Shown: piece after piece, positions 1-10,804 of the stretch
How positions within the stretch are numbered: the stretch's first letter is position 1
How the letters are laid out: each line of letters opens with the position of its first letter
Source of the DNA: Candidatus Thalassarchaeum betae
GTDB lineage: Archaea; Thermoplasmatota; Poseidoniia; Poseidoniales; Thalassarchaeaceae
Assembly: GCA_003193925.1 (NCBI GenBank)
Contig: PSPG01000013.1
Span: 1-47,040 of the forward strand
Direction: 5' to 3'
DNA length: 47,040 nucleotides
Notes under the pieces: model-generated
Seen by the model: the letters and a program-made list of their open reading frames with translations, nothing else
Told to the model about the DNA's origin: nothing
Database searches by the model: none
Position numbers and translations under genes: made by a program

Positions 1-2580
<2,580 letters not shown>

Positions 2581-2745
2581 CCACCTTTGTGAGTCCTCTG
2601 GTGTCCAGGCATATCAATTCAGGTATCTCAGGCCACTCCGTCTCCCCGCAGGGCTGAGCGGCCTCAACCACTTACTATGGTACCTGATAGTACCAAAGCG
2701 CACTAAATGCAGGTTGGCGACCTACCTTTGGTATTTGAACTAAGC
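2581..2745 (-). promoter_or_regulatory. 23S rRNA 5' leader with inverted repeats
   Basis: About 165 nt separate the 23S 5' end from the GC hairpin at 2751. On the plus strand I see a perfect inverted repeat TGGTAC-CTGATA-GTACCA at 2678-2695. An imperfect stem pairs TCAGGCCACTC (2628-2638) with GAGCGGCCTCA (2656-2666). These are plausible parts of the pre-rRNA leader or processing stem, whose partner downstream of 23S lies outside the window. Possible TATA-like stretches on the minus strand are TTCAAATACC (near 2735) and GCATTTAGTG (near 2706). Neither is convincing. Confidence 0.4.
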
Positions 2746-2750
2746 GGGAT

Positions 2751-2777
2751 TCACCCGCCCCCCTTAGGGGGCGGTGA
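2751..2777. terminator. GC-rich hairpin between zinc-ribbon gene and 23S leader
   Basis: The left arm TCACCCGCCCCCC pairs with GGGGGCGGTGA through a TTA loop, with one bulged C. It starts 9 nt after the stop codon of the minus-strand zinc-ribbon gene (stop ends at 2786) and lies upstream of the 23S leader. It could end the preceding transcript or insulate rRNA transcription. No long T tract follows, so a bacterial-style terminator is not implied. Confidence 0.4.
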
Positions 2778-2785
2778 AAGTAGGG

Positions 2786-3115
2786 TCAGTCATCATCGTT
2801 CTCTGGGATGTGATCCAAGCCGAATGCCAAGGAGGTAGAGGAGAGTGCCCCGGGGCTGTCCTCGAGGCCGAACAGCAAACTACCCTCAGCAGGGGGCTCG
2901 GGGGCCACGTCCAAGTCGAATGGGAGCTCAGAGGAAGCAGGTATCGAAGCGTCTCTGTCGAGGTCGAAAGGGAGGTCGATGGGCTCGGGCGAGGATTCTG
3001 TGTCAGAGTGCTCCAACTCGGTGACCGGGGCTGGTCCCGAGCCCTCGTCGCTGCCGCATGCAGGGCACGACGGGGAGCCGGCGGACACCAGTCCGCATAT
3101 CGGGCATTCGTACAC
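2786..3115 (-). CDS. small zinc-ribbon protein with acidic tail, function unknown
   Basis: This 109-residue protein starts at a GTG codon. The N-terminus has a four-cysteine zinc ribbon: CPIC at residues 4-7 and CPAC near residues 17-20. The rest is low-complexity and acidic, rich in Ser, Pro, Glu and Asp. It contains a loosely repeated hydrophobic/acidic element (LPFDLD twice, then LLFGLE and LAFGLD). The repeats look like short linear motifs in a disordered tail, perhaps for partner binding. It is the last gene before the 23S leader and follows the permease gene by 57 nt on the same strand. I do not recognise a family. Zn-ribbon-plus-disorder proteins are common in archaea and no function can be assigned. 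Confidence 0.75.
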   Translation of the reverse strand: MYECPICGLVSAGSPSCPACGSDEGSGPAPVTELEHSDTESSPEPIDLPFDLDRDASIPASSELPFDLDVAPEPPAEGSLLFGLEDSPGALSSTSLAFGLDHIPENDDD

Positions 3116-3172
3116 TGGCCTCGCTGCCCGGACTCACGCTTCACGCTGTCGGAGAGTCGGTCAGGCGAGGCG

Positions 3173-4579
3173 TCAGAAGCTGGTGTAGAGGACGCCGTGG
3201 AAGACGATGATGAAGACGGACGCGATGATGCAGGTGATGACCATCACAGGCAGGCCCACCCTAGCCCACTCCGCAGTGGTGATCGGTCTCGGCCCGCGCT
3301 CGCTGATGGCTACGGTCATCACGTTGGCGCTGGAGCCGATGGGAGTGGCGTTGCCACCGAATCCAGCCCCCATGGCGAGAGCCCAGAACAGAGGTGCTAT
3401 GTCGATGCTCGGGTCGGCTTCGCCGATGCTTACGATCACTGGGATCATCGCGGCGGTGAAGGGGATGTTGTCGATGACCGCGCTGGCGATAGCCGAGACC
3501 CAGACGACAGCTACGGCGAGCATCACCTGGTTGCTACCGAAGTTGTCGTAGATCCAAAATGCCAGATCGGACATGTAGCCTACGTTGCCGACCGCTCCGA
3601 CTAGGATGAACAGGCCGGCGAAGAACAGCAGGGCGGCCCACTCGATCCTCTCGGTGACCATGTGCATGAGACCGCCCCTGAGCTCGTGGTCCTTAGGGCG
3701 GGCCGCGACGAGCGCCAGACCTGCTCCGGTCAGTGCGATGGCGTGGATCTCGATTTCTAGACCAAGGAACTCCTTGGCGGAGAATGTCATCACCGTCAGG
3801 AGCAGGATGGCCAAGGTGGTGTACATGAGCCTCTTGTCCTCGACGGCATCCCACTCGTCCTCGGCGAGGATGGAGTCCACATTCGCAGGCTTCGAGTCGG
3901 CCCAGTCGCGGTAGTACCAGCGCATGTAACCCAGCGTTACGATCCATGCCAGCAAAGTCAGGATGCCTAAGCGTAGCAGGAACCCGTTGAAGCCGAACAG
4001 GTGGTCGAGTCCGAGATTGGCTGCCTCGGTGGCTATCATCACATTAGGCGGGTCACCGACCATGGATGCGACGCCGCCTGTGTCGGAGAGGATGGCCTCG
4101 GCGATCAGAGGGGGTATTGGATTGATCTCCATCCTGTTGCAGATTCTCAGGGTGACTGGGGCGATGATGATGATTGCCGTGACGTTGTCGATGACCAGTG
4201 AGATCACGGTGGTGAAGGTGCCGAGCAGGACGATGAGTTTCCACGGGTCGCCCCCGCTCATCTTCGCCGCCTTTATGGCGATGAACTCGAAGAATCCGCA
4301 GAGCTCGAGGATGGCGGCGAAGACCATCATGCCAAGCAGTAGTCCGATTACCTCGAACTCGATCCAACCAAGCATCGTGTGTTCGAGAGAGTATGTTTTG
4401 ACCAACTCTCCAGCGCTATCGTAGACCTCGTGGAGGTGAAAGACACCGGTCGCATGACCGTATAGGAGCATGACCGTCGAACCGAACCAAGCCGCGATCG
4501 TGCGGTGTGTGGATTCGGACAGGATGAGTATGAATGACACTATGAAAACAGCCAGAACCACCTGTTCCTGACTGAGCAT
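3173..4579 (-). CDS. NhaD/ArsB-superfamily ion permease (probable Na+/H+ antiporter)
   Basis: A polytopic membrane protein of about 468 residues with roughly 11-12 hydrophobic segments. Family signals include DNVTAIIIIAPVTLRIC, a helix with an Asp-Asn pair, and GGVASMVGDPPNVMIAT, the GDPPN motif of the ArsB/NhaD/P-protein (ion transporter) superfamily. A second half repeats the fold (AVIDNIPFTAAMIPVIVSIG and FGGNATPIGSSANV). Members exchange Na+ for H+ or move oxyanions; NhaD-like Na+/H+ exchange fits a marine cell but is inferred. An upstream in-frame ATG at 4621 exists. I chose the ATG at 4579 because the TATA-like CTTATTTAGA at 4601-4610 lies 27 nt upstream and the extension (HGHLFRGPNGRQA) is not membrane-like. 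It follows yhbY by 75 nt with its own promoter. Confidence 0.88.
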   Translation of the reverse strand: MLSQEQVVLAVFIVSFILILSESTHRTIAAWFGSTVMLLYGHATGVFHLHEVYDSAGELVKTYSLEHTMLGWIEFEVIGLLLGMMVFAAILELCGFFEFIAIKAAKMSGGDPWKLIVLLGTFTTVISLVIDNVTAIIIIAPVTLRICNRMEINPIPPLIAEAILSDTGGVASMVGDPPNVMIATEAANLGLDHLFGFNGFLLRLGILTLLAWIVTLGYMRWYYRDWADSKPANVDSILAEDEWDAVEDKRLMYTTLAILLLTVMTFSAKEFLGLEIEIHAIALTGAGLALVAARPKDHELRGGLMHMVTERIEWAALLFFAGLFILVGAVGNVGYMSDLAFWIYDNFGSNQVMLAVAVVWVSAIASAVIDNIPFTAAMIPVIVSIGEADPSIDIAPLFWALAMGAGFGGNATPIGSSANVMTVAISERGPRPITTAEWARVGLPVMVITCIIASVFIIVFHGVLYTSF

Positions 4580-4600
4580 GGCTTGCCGACCATTGGGGCC

Positions 4601-4610
4601 TCTAAATAAG
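4601..4610 (-). promoter_or_regulatory. TATA box of the permease gene
   Basis: The minus strand reads CTTATTTAGA, centred about 27 nt upstream of the ATG at 4579. This spacing predicts transcription beginning at the start codon, a leaderless mRNA. Confidence 0.6.
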
Positions 4611-4654
4611 TGACCATGCAACCCTATCCTCGCAGAGGATAGTTTTTGGTGTCC

Positions 4655-4909
4655 TCAGTAGTTCCCAGACCAGAACACGGCGACGTTGCCTCGGTGGTGG
4701 ACCAACCTCGAGTCAGTGGCTTCTGCGAGGAGGCCGAACATCTCAGACCTCTCTGCAGCACCATTGGCCACTCCCCGATTGGCCTTCGCCTTCACTAGGC
4801 CACGCTTGGAGAGTTGGTCGCTGAGTTCCTGGACCACCGAGTCGGTGACCCCATCCTTGCCAATCCTGACGGTGACTGATGTCGTCTTATCCTTGGCCTG
4901 GCGCCGCAC
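4655..4909 (-). CDS. YhbY/CRM-domain RNA-binding protein
   Basis: This 84-residue protein starts with GTG and is one complete CRM (CRS1-YhbY) domain. Recognisable elements are RIGKDGVTDSVVQELSDQL, then KRGLVKAKANRG and the C-terminal TDSRLVHHRGNVAVFW strand. Bacterial YhbY associates with pre-50S particles; archaeal stand-alone CRM proteins are thought to bind rRNA or RNase P-type RNAs. It follows the RNase P Rpr2 gene by 19 nt in an adk-rpr2-yhbY order, so a role in RNA processing or ribosome assembly is a reasonable inference. No clear Shine-Dalgarno is visible before the GTG. The family call is firm; the substrate is not known. Confidence 0.88.
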   Translation of the reverse strand: MRRQAKDKTTSVTVRIGKDGVTDSVVQELSDQLSKRGLVKAKANRGVANGAAERSEMFGLLAEATDSRLVHHRGNVAVFWSGNY

Positions 4910-4928
4910 GGAGTCGGGGATGCCGGGG

Positions 4929-5267
4929 CTAATCAGAATCGCCCCCCGAGAAGTCCAGGCCAGAGCGCTTGATTCTGCCGCAGTTCTCGCAGGTTATGAC
5001 GAGCATGCCCCCTGTGATCCGGGTTCGGGCGGTGCGCCCGGGAATCAGGGCTGATTCGCAGCCCCGGCAGATCAGTCGCGAGGTGCCGGAGTCAGGACGC
5101 TCGCCGTGACGCTTGCCTATGCGGAGTATGTCACGCGCGGCGGCGTCGGCGAGCCGAGGGTCGATGGCATCGGAGTCCTTCAGCAGGGATGACAGCTCGT
5201 CGACGGCCCTCGAGGCCCTCCTCTTCCTCTTCGAGTCCCTACTGCCATGACGGCGCGGCTTCGTCAT
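4929..5267 (-). CDS. rnp4: RNase P protein subunit Rpp21/Rpr2 (Rnp4)
   Basis: Protein subunit of archaeal RNase P, which removes 5' leaders from pre-tRNAs. The basic N-terminus (MTKPRRHGSRDSKRKRRASR) and the following helices suit RNA and Rpp29 binding. The C-terminal zinc ribbon has CRGC and CENC pairs, with the family-typical SALIPGRTARTRI stretch between them. An in-frame start at 5285 would overlap adk by 11 nt. I chose the ATG at 5267 because GAGGT, overlapping the adk stop codon, sits a few bases upstream as a Shine-Dalgarno. The gene is thus probably translationally coupled to adk. About 112 residues, normal for the family. Confidence 0.88.
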   Translation of the reverse strand: MTKPRRHGSRDSKRKRRASRAVDELSSLLKDSDAIDPRLADAAARDILRIGKRHGERPDSGTSRLICRGCESALIPGRTARTRITGGMLVITCENCGRIKRSGLDFSGGDSD

Positions 5268-5274
5268 CCTGACC

Positions 5275-5901
5275 TCACAGGGCACCGGAGAGGGCTTCCT
5301 CTATGGCCATGCCGACTTCGTCGATCGAGCGGTCTCCGTCGATTCTGACCAGCAGGCCCTTCTGCGCGTACCAGTCGGCTAACGGGGCCGTCTGCTGGTG
5401 GTAAGCCGAGAGCCGTTTCCTGACGGTCTGCTCGTTGTCGTCCTCGCGCTGGATGAGACGGCTGGATATCCCGGAGGGAGCCGGATTGAAGGCGACATGG
5501 TAGATGTCGCCGGTCTCGGGGTCCATCCTCCTGCCGACGATGCGCTCGACTACCGCATCGTCCGGGACCTCGATTGAGATGACGGCGTAGACCTCTGCCA
5601 CCTTCGACAGGGCCTCGGCCTGGGGGATGGTGCGTGGGTAGCCGTCGAACAGGACCCCCGAGGAGGCGTCATCGTCCTGCAGCCTCTCGGCAATTAGCCC
5701 GATGATGATGACGTCGGGCACGAGGAGCCCGGCGTCCACGTAGCCCTTGGCCTCCATACCTAGCTCGGAGCCAGCGGCCACCGCGGCGCGGAGCATGTCG
5801 CCAGTCGATATCTGAGGCTTCCCGGTGCGAACGACGATCCTGCCCGCTTGCGTCCCCTTGCCCGCGCCCGGGGGGCCGAACAGGACGACTGAGCCGCTCA
5901 T
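5275..5901 (-). CDS. adk: adenylate kinase
   Basis: Catalyses ATP + AMP = 2 ADP in the cytoplasm. The P-loop GPPGAGKGT is near residues 9-17, followed by the AMP-binding elements STGDMLRAAV and GVLFDGYPRT. The LID contains VGRRMDPETGDIYH and the downstream Arg-rich stretch QTVRKRLSAY. This is the bacterial-type UMP/CMP-kinase fold enzyme, not the trimeric AdkA of methanogens, and the LID lacks the zinc-binding cysteines. Its 208 residues are near the usual length. A TATA-like sequence at 5925-5933 lies about 27 nt upstream of the ATG, suggesting a leaderless transcript that continues into rnp4 and yhbY. Confidence 0.95.
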   Translation of the reverse strand: MSGSVVLFGPPGAGKGTQAGRIVVRTGKPQISTGDMLRAAVAAGSELGMEAKGYVDAGLLVPDVIIIGLIAERLQDDDASSGVLFDGYPRTIPQAEALSKVAEVYAVISIEVPDDAVVERIVGRRMDPETGDIYHVAFNPAPSGISSRLIQREDDNEQTVRKRLSAYHQQTAPLADWYAQKGLLVRIDGDRSIDEVGMAIEEALSGAL

Positions 5902-5924
5902 CGGCTCGACGGACGTGGCGTGGG

Positions 5925-5933
5925 TGATAAGTC
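5925..5933 (-). promoter_or_regulatory. TATA box of the adk-rnp4-yhbY operon
   Basis: The minus strand reads GACTTATCACC (5923-5933), centred about 27 nt upstream of the adk ATG at 5901. This is the same spacing as at several other genes in the window. Confidence 0.55.
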
Positions 5934-5942
5934 AAGCGCAGC

Positions 5943-8900
5943 CTATGGCTTGTTCTGCTCCCACCACAGGTGGCCATAAGCTACCCACTGCTCCATGGTC
6001 CAACCCTCGGGAAGCCCGCCGAGTGGCAAGGGGTGAGACCCCTCAGGAGACGAGGGGGGCTTCAGCGACGGGGACGACTGGGCGATGGCGGTTTGGACCT
6101 CTTCATCACTGACCCCACCCGTCATGACCTCTCCCGAAGCGGATGTGTCTAGGGCAGCGGCCTTGCGCTCGGACTGGGTTCCAGCGAGGAGGGCGGAGCC
6201 GGGCGGAATCAGCTCCTCCTCGGGCCTGAGCGACGACTCGGACGACCTGCGCATCCTGACGCCTGCGGCCACGACCGAGCCGAGCAGCGTGAGGAAGACC
6301 AGCGCCAAGGTCCAGTTAGGCAGTCCCAGATAGTCAAGCAGACCGCCAAGGCCACCGCGTGAGGACTCCCTTGCCTTGCTCACCCCCACCTCCAAGGTTC
6401 CGTCGGTGACAGTGGTGCTCGCGTCGCTGCCCGTCGAGTTCGCGAGGAGAGTGATTTCAGTCAGTCCGTGAGCGGCGTCGTCACCGGGGACCGCGGTGAC
6501 TGTGACCACCGCGGATTCGCCCGCACCCAGCGCTAGGATTGATGACGGACTGACTTCTATGGTCCAGTCATTGGGGCCGATTGCCTCGATATCGATATCG
6601 CTGACGGTATTGCCAAGATTGGTGACAACGACTTCGAAGGAGTCGCCTTCGGAGCCGATGTCCTCGATAGCCGTGGAATCGAAGGAGAGTCCGATCCAGA
6701 TCGAGGGCACCACTTCTATGGCCATCTCGACGGTGTATACGGAGGTCTCACCACTGGGAGTGGTTGCCTCGATGATGACTGAGACTGTCTGCTCAAGTGG
6801 CCCTGCAGGAAGGCTGCCGGGTAGGTCGACACCGACGGAGATGGTCGCCTCCCTGTTCATATCCATAGAGAAGTCCTTGCCGGACAGGAAGCCGCCCGAC
6901 CAGTCTGCAGGCAGGCTGCCCATCGTCAGGCTGACGGACAATTCGACGTTTCCTATGTTGTGAGCGAGGATGTCAGCAGTCCCCGGGCGCCCGAGGGCGA
7001 TGGACATGGTTTCATCCCATGACAGGTCCAATGCCGCGATCTCCTGCACCACGAGACGAGTGGCATTGGTGACGGTAGGGCCGTCGGCTAGGGTCGTGCG
7101 GATGGTGATGGTGTTGGAGTCCCCCATCTCTGCGGCCGGAGGCACGATGGTGACGATGGTGACTGATTTCGAGGAGCCCGCGACTATGTCGAGGGAGATC
7201 TTCTCCGATTGCACGTCGCTTCCCTCAGTGAGCTGGATGGGCCAGCTGTTCAGGGACGAGAACGCCTGGACGACGAACTGCATGGGCACGTTACCCTGGT
7301 TGGATACGACCAATTCGGTGGATATGGTGTCGCTGTTCAGGACGAATCTCGGCAGAGCGAGGGGCAGGGGGCCGAGCGCGGCTCCGTCTGAGTCGAACAA
7401 CTCCGGAGAGAAGTCGAGGCTCTCGAATACCTCGACCGTGGTATGCTCGTTAGTCTGCAGACTCGGATCGTTGACCGAGGTGGTGATGCACTCGACGTCC
7501 TCGGTGGTGCCTGCCGCGGGCTCGCCATCTTGGGCCGTAGGGACCTTGATACGTATCTGCAGGGGCAGGAACTGCAGTCGGTTCAGCGGCTCGAGCGTCA
7601 ACTCGGAGGACTGGCTGTTGCCGAGGTGTATGGTCCAGCGCTCAGTGGTCTCGCAACTGACGGTGTACTGCGTCGGGCCGTTGCCCGTGTTCTTGATGGA
7701 GAGAGAGAAGACGGCGAAATCACCGGGCTCGGCGCCTAGGCCCCCGGTCCCAGCGACTAGGGTGAACAGGCCCTCCACTCTCTCCACGATAACGGTGAGC
7801 CTGATGCTGTGGGCTACGGTGGGGGCGTTCGTGTCAAACAGGGTCAAGTCGGAGACGAAAGTCCCCGGGAGGGCATAGACGGCGTCGGACGGGTTCGAGA
7901 TGTCGGTGTCCATATCCGACATGTTGAGAGTGACCACGATGCGATCCCCCTCCTCTCCAAAGGGAGCCAGCGTCCACGGTCCGGACTCGTTAATCAACTT
8001 CCACCACTCGTCCTGAGGCTGATACAGAACGCCGTCGTTGCTCAGTAACTGCACAGGCGAAACGCTCAGCCCGACCGATATCTGCGAGGTTCCCTCGTTG
8101 CGCATCTCGAGCTCGAAGAGTACCCAGCTCGCCGTCCTCGGGTCGAGTGTGCGGGTCTTGGCCTGCTCTAACTCGGCCGGGTTGTTGGGCACGGTGCCGT
8201 CCTCCAGCAGAGGCGTGAGTCGAACGCCTATCTGCGAGACGTTGATGAGCAGTAGGATGCGATTGTTGTCGACACCGTTGACCTCGTCGTTCAGCTCTTC
8301 GACCTCTGATGCGGAGTCCAGTCGTAACTCCAACGTGTGGAGTCCTGTCGTAGAGAAGGAGTGCGGGAACGACAGCGAGTCCAGCATCCCCCCGTCCAGC
8401 GAGGAGCGTCCGGAGGTGTGGATGACGACTCCGTCAGTGATGTCCTCGATCTCGATCGAGTAGGCGCCGGTGGGCGCTGCGGCTTGGTTCTTCCACGCCG
8501 CCTCGACGAGGAAGGTGTCCCCCTGAAGGGGGCTCTCCACAGAACTCGACAGCGAGCCCGGGAAGACGGTGAGATCGGAGTCCTCGCGCTCGACGGCCAA
8601 GCCGCTCAGCACGAGGGCGAAGTCCTGCATACCGCCCCCGGCGTGTCCGACCTCGATGGTCCAGACACCCGTCGGACCTGCCGGCAGGCGTATCCTCTCG
8701 ATGTTGTTCAGGCGGTCTGCCGAGCCACCGGTTACACTCATGCCGTTGGCGAAGTCATTGCCGAGGTACTCGGTGCCATCGGGGGAAGTCGCCTTGAGAT
8801 CCAGATCATTGACCAGCCTCGGCGCGCTTTGGTCGGCTACAGCCGAGCCCTCTCTGTCGTTCCAGACGAGGGTGATGTCCATTCCCGATGCTCCGTCCAC

Positions 8901-10727
8901 GTCGAACGTGTAGAGGAAACTGTGACCAGGCAGGAGCTCTCGGGAGTAGTCGTACATCACGGAGAGCGCCTGGCCACTGGAAGTCGGGTAGAGGCTGTTT
9001 GCGAGGTCCAGCTGACCCCATCCCTCCATCGCATTGGGCACGTCTGCTGCCCCGATGTCCTCGGCGCCGTTGATCATGATGGCTCGAATCAGGTCGGAGC
9101 GCGGCTCGCTGATGCCTTCGTATTCCCTGAGGTACTGTCTGACCATGGCGGCCGCTCCTGCGGCCACGGGCGTGGCCATCGAGGACCCGTTGAGCGTCAT
9201 GTACAGTGGAGTGGTGCCGTCGCTGTGGGTGGCGCTGGAGCACGAGCCTCCATTGGCGAACTGAGCCTCCTCGGCTCTGGCCGAGCATATCATCACCCCG
9301 GGCGCGACCAAGTCGGGCTTGATGCGCCCGTCAAGGGTGGTACCTCTAGATGAGAAGCCAGCGACGGAGCCCTCGGCCGTGCTGCCGTAAGCGCCGGTCG
9401 TGGAAGCCCCCACCGTGAGCACGTTCTTCGCCGTCCCGGGGGGGGTGACGCTGTTCCCGCCGCTGGAGCCCAGATCGCCAGCGGAGAAGAGGACGAGGAA
9501 GCGCGGGTAGTCCACTATGAAAGAGTCGGCGGACCTCGAGTCGGAGCTATACTCGCCGACCAGGTTCTCGTTGCCCCAGCTGTTGGTCTGTATGCGCGCG
9601 CTGTTCTGCCATGCGTGGCTGAACATATCGTAGAGGGAGCCCCAGCGAGCGAGCAGCCCCGAACTGTCGGCTTCGAGCTGGTAGAAGTGGAAGGTGGCGG
9701 CTGGGACCATGCCGACGGTGGTGGAGTCGCCCGAGCCGTCGCCCAGCAGGGTCGCGGTTACGTGAGTGCCGTGCCCGCTGTTCCTGTCGAGGGCGGAGTT
9801 ATCCGGGCCGAACTGATGATATATGGCCCGAATCCTATTGCCGAAGTCACCGTGGTCACCATCGAGCCCGGTATCCGAGATGGCGAGCACTTCCCCACTT
9901 CCGTTCAGAGTGTTACCCGAGCTGAGGAAGGTCGAATCGATGCCGCCTATAGCACGCGCGTTATCATTGTGGATGGTGATCTGAGAGGCGGAGCCGACAT
10001 GGAGAATCCTGCCGTCCATGGCGAGGACGGGAATCCAGGCGGCATCGACCGAGCGCGGTTGGCACAGGTAGGCGTCACAGACGCCTCGAGGTCCGATCTC
10101 TCCTGAGATCGACTCGAGGTCCTGTGACAGGGCCGCGAGCTCCTCGGACCTGAGGTCGGGAGAGGGAGTGATGTCGAGATCGACCACGATGCCCTGACGG
10201 CCTGCCAGAGGGACCAACTCAGAGGAGACTCGCCACGCTATCGGCAGTTGGCCGGCCCACCTGACGCTGGGCAGCCTGCCGAGCTCTCCGATGATGGCAT
10301 CGATACGCTGGGAGTCCACGCGGATGACCACGGTGTCGTCGGGGACGACGTCTATCACAGAGACGCCCATGGCGGAGAGGGACTCCTGCAGCGGAGTCAT
10401 GTCCGCGCTAGTCGACTGGACCAGTAGCATCCCTGTGCGTTGCATGGCAGATGGGTCGTACAGGGTCTCGGGGCCGAGCGGGATTACGTCCCTGATTGGG
10501 TCGAAGGAGCCGAATGGCGAGTGTATCACCCCAGAGGCTTCTCGCAGGGAGTAGGTCGATGGCCTGACGACTGAGATGGAGGTCCAGGAATGAGACTCGG
10601 TCGATGTCACCTCACCTATCTCGGAGACCGGTAATTCAGCGTCTTCGGAGACGCTGGCTAGCACCCCTCCCCATGTGGATAGGAGCAATGCTGCGAGTAC
10701 AGGTATGACCAAGCGTACGCTAGTCAT
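5943..10727 (-). CDS. giant membrane-anchored subtilisin-family (S8) protease
   Basis: A 1594-residue secreted serine protease tethered to the membrane. Residues 1-25 form a signal peptide. The next roughly 200 residues resemble a propeptide and linker. The S8 catalytic domain spans about 260-580: Asp285 in AISDTGLDGDHGD, His319 in SGHGTHVT, Ser516 in NGSSMATPVAAG. The oxyanion position reads SAGDLG (Asp418) where most subtilases have Asn. A P-domain/jelly-roll-like region follows, then several beta-rich CARDB/NEW3-like domains to about 1440. A transmembrane helix (LALVFLTLLGSVVAAGVRM) and a cytosolic tail ending GWTMEQWVAYGHLWWEQ complete it. It likely degrades extracellular protein. An A-rich box 27 nt upstream of the ATG suggests leaderless expression. 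No cognate surface partner is evident. Confidence 0.93.
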   Translation of the reverse strand: MTSVRLVIPVLAALLLSTWGGVLASVSEDAELPVSEIGEVTSTESHSWTSISVVRPSTYSLREASGVIHSPFGSFDPIRDVIPLGPETLYDPSAMQRTGMLLVQSTSADMTPLQESLSAMGVSVIDVVPDDTVVIRVDSQRIDAIIGELGRLPSVRWAGQLPIAWRVSSELVPLAGRQGIVVDLDITPSPDLRSEELAALSQDLESISGEIGPRGVCDAYLCQPRSVDAAWIPVLAMDGRILHVGSASQITIHNDNARAIGGIDSTFLSSGNTLNGSGEVLAISDTGLDGDHGDFGNRIRAIYHQFGPDNSALDRNSGHGTHVTATLLGDGSGDSTTVGMVPAATFHFYQLEADSSGLLARWGSLYDMFSHAWQNSARIQTNSWGNENLVGEYSSDSRSADSFIVDYPRFLVLFSAGDLGSSGGNSVTPPGTAKNVLTVGASTTGAYGSTAEGSVAGFSSRGTTLDGRIKPDLVAPGVMICSARAEEAQFANGGSCSSATHSDGTTPLYMTLNGSSMATPVAAGAAAMVRQYLREYEGISEPRSDLIRAIMINGAEDIGAADVPNAMEGWGQLDLANSLYPTSSGQALSVMYDYSRELLPGHSFLYTFDVDGASGMDITLVWNDREGSAVADQSAPRLVNDLDLKATSPDGTEYLGNDFANGMSVTGGSADRLNNIERIRLPAGPTGVWTIEVGHAGGGMQDFALVLSGLAVEREDSDLTVFPGSLSSSVESPLQGDTFLVEAAWKNQAAAPTGAYSIEIEDITDGVVIHTSGRSSLDGGMLDSLSFPHSFSTTGLHTLELRLDSASEVEELNDEVNGVDNNRILLLINVSQIGVRLTPLLEDGTVPNNPAELEQAKTRTLDPRTASWVLFELEMRNEGTSQISVGLSVSPVQLLSNDGVLYQPQDEWWKLINESGPWTLAPFGEEGDRIVVTLNMSDMDTDISNPSDAVYALPGTFVSDLTLFDTNAPTVAHSIRLTVIVERVEGLFTLVAGTGGLGAEPGDFAVFSLSIKNTGNGPTQYTVSCETTERWTIHLGNSQSSELTLEPLNRLQFLPLQIRIKVPTAQDGEPAAGTTEDVECITTSVNDPSLQTNEHTTVEVFESLDFSPELFDSDGAALGPLPLALPRFVLNSDTISTELVVSNQGNVPMQFVVQAFSSLNSWPIQLTEGSDVQSEKISLDIVAGSSKSVTIVTIVPPAAEMGDSNTITIRTTLADGPTVTNATRLVVQEIAALDLSWDETMSIALGRPGTADILAHNIGNVELSVSLTMGSLPADWSGGFLSGKDFSMDMNREATISVGVDLPGSLPAGPLEQTVSVIIEATTPSGETSVYTVEMAIEVVPSIWIGLSFDSTAIEDIGSEGDSFEVVVTNLGNTVSDIDIEAIGPNDWTIEVSPSSILALGAGESAVVTVTAVPGDDAAHGLTEITLLANSTGSDASTTVTDGTLEVGVSKARESSRGGLGGLLDYLGLPNWTLALVFLTLLGSVVAAGVRMRRSSESSLRPEEELIPPGSALLAGTQSERKAAALDTSASGEVMTGGVSDEEVQTAIAQSSPSLKPPSSPEGSHPLPLGGLPEGWTMEQWVAYGHLWWEQNKP

Positions 10728-10748
10728 GAATACAGCCGACTCACGGGG

Positions 10749-10757
10749 GCTTTTTGA
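10749..10757 (-). promoter_or_regulatory. probable TATA element of the giant subtilase gene
   Basis: The minus strand reads GTCAAAAAGCC. Its A-tract is centred 26-27 nt upstream of the ATG at 10727, which would give a leaderless mRNA. The match to TATA consensus is modest. Confidence 0.4.
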
Positions 10758-10804
10758 CCGTTCACGCTAGGTGTATGCTTGTGCTCACTACCTTGGAGTC
10801 GCCT

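Noticed and set aside
2774..3604. 276-codon plus-strand frame
   Set aside because: It is antisense to the zinc-ribbon and permease genes, both of which show family motifs. The frame itself is biased low-complexity.
8337..9353. 338-codon plus-strand frame inside the subtilase gene
   Set aside because: The minus strand encodes the catalytic domain of the S8 protease there. The plus frame is a GC-rich shadow.
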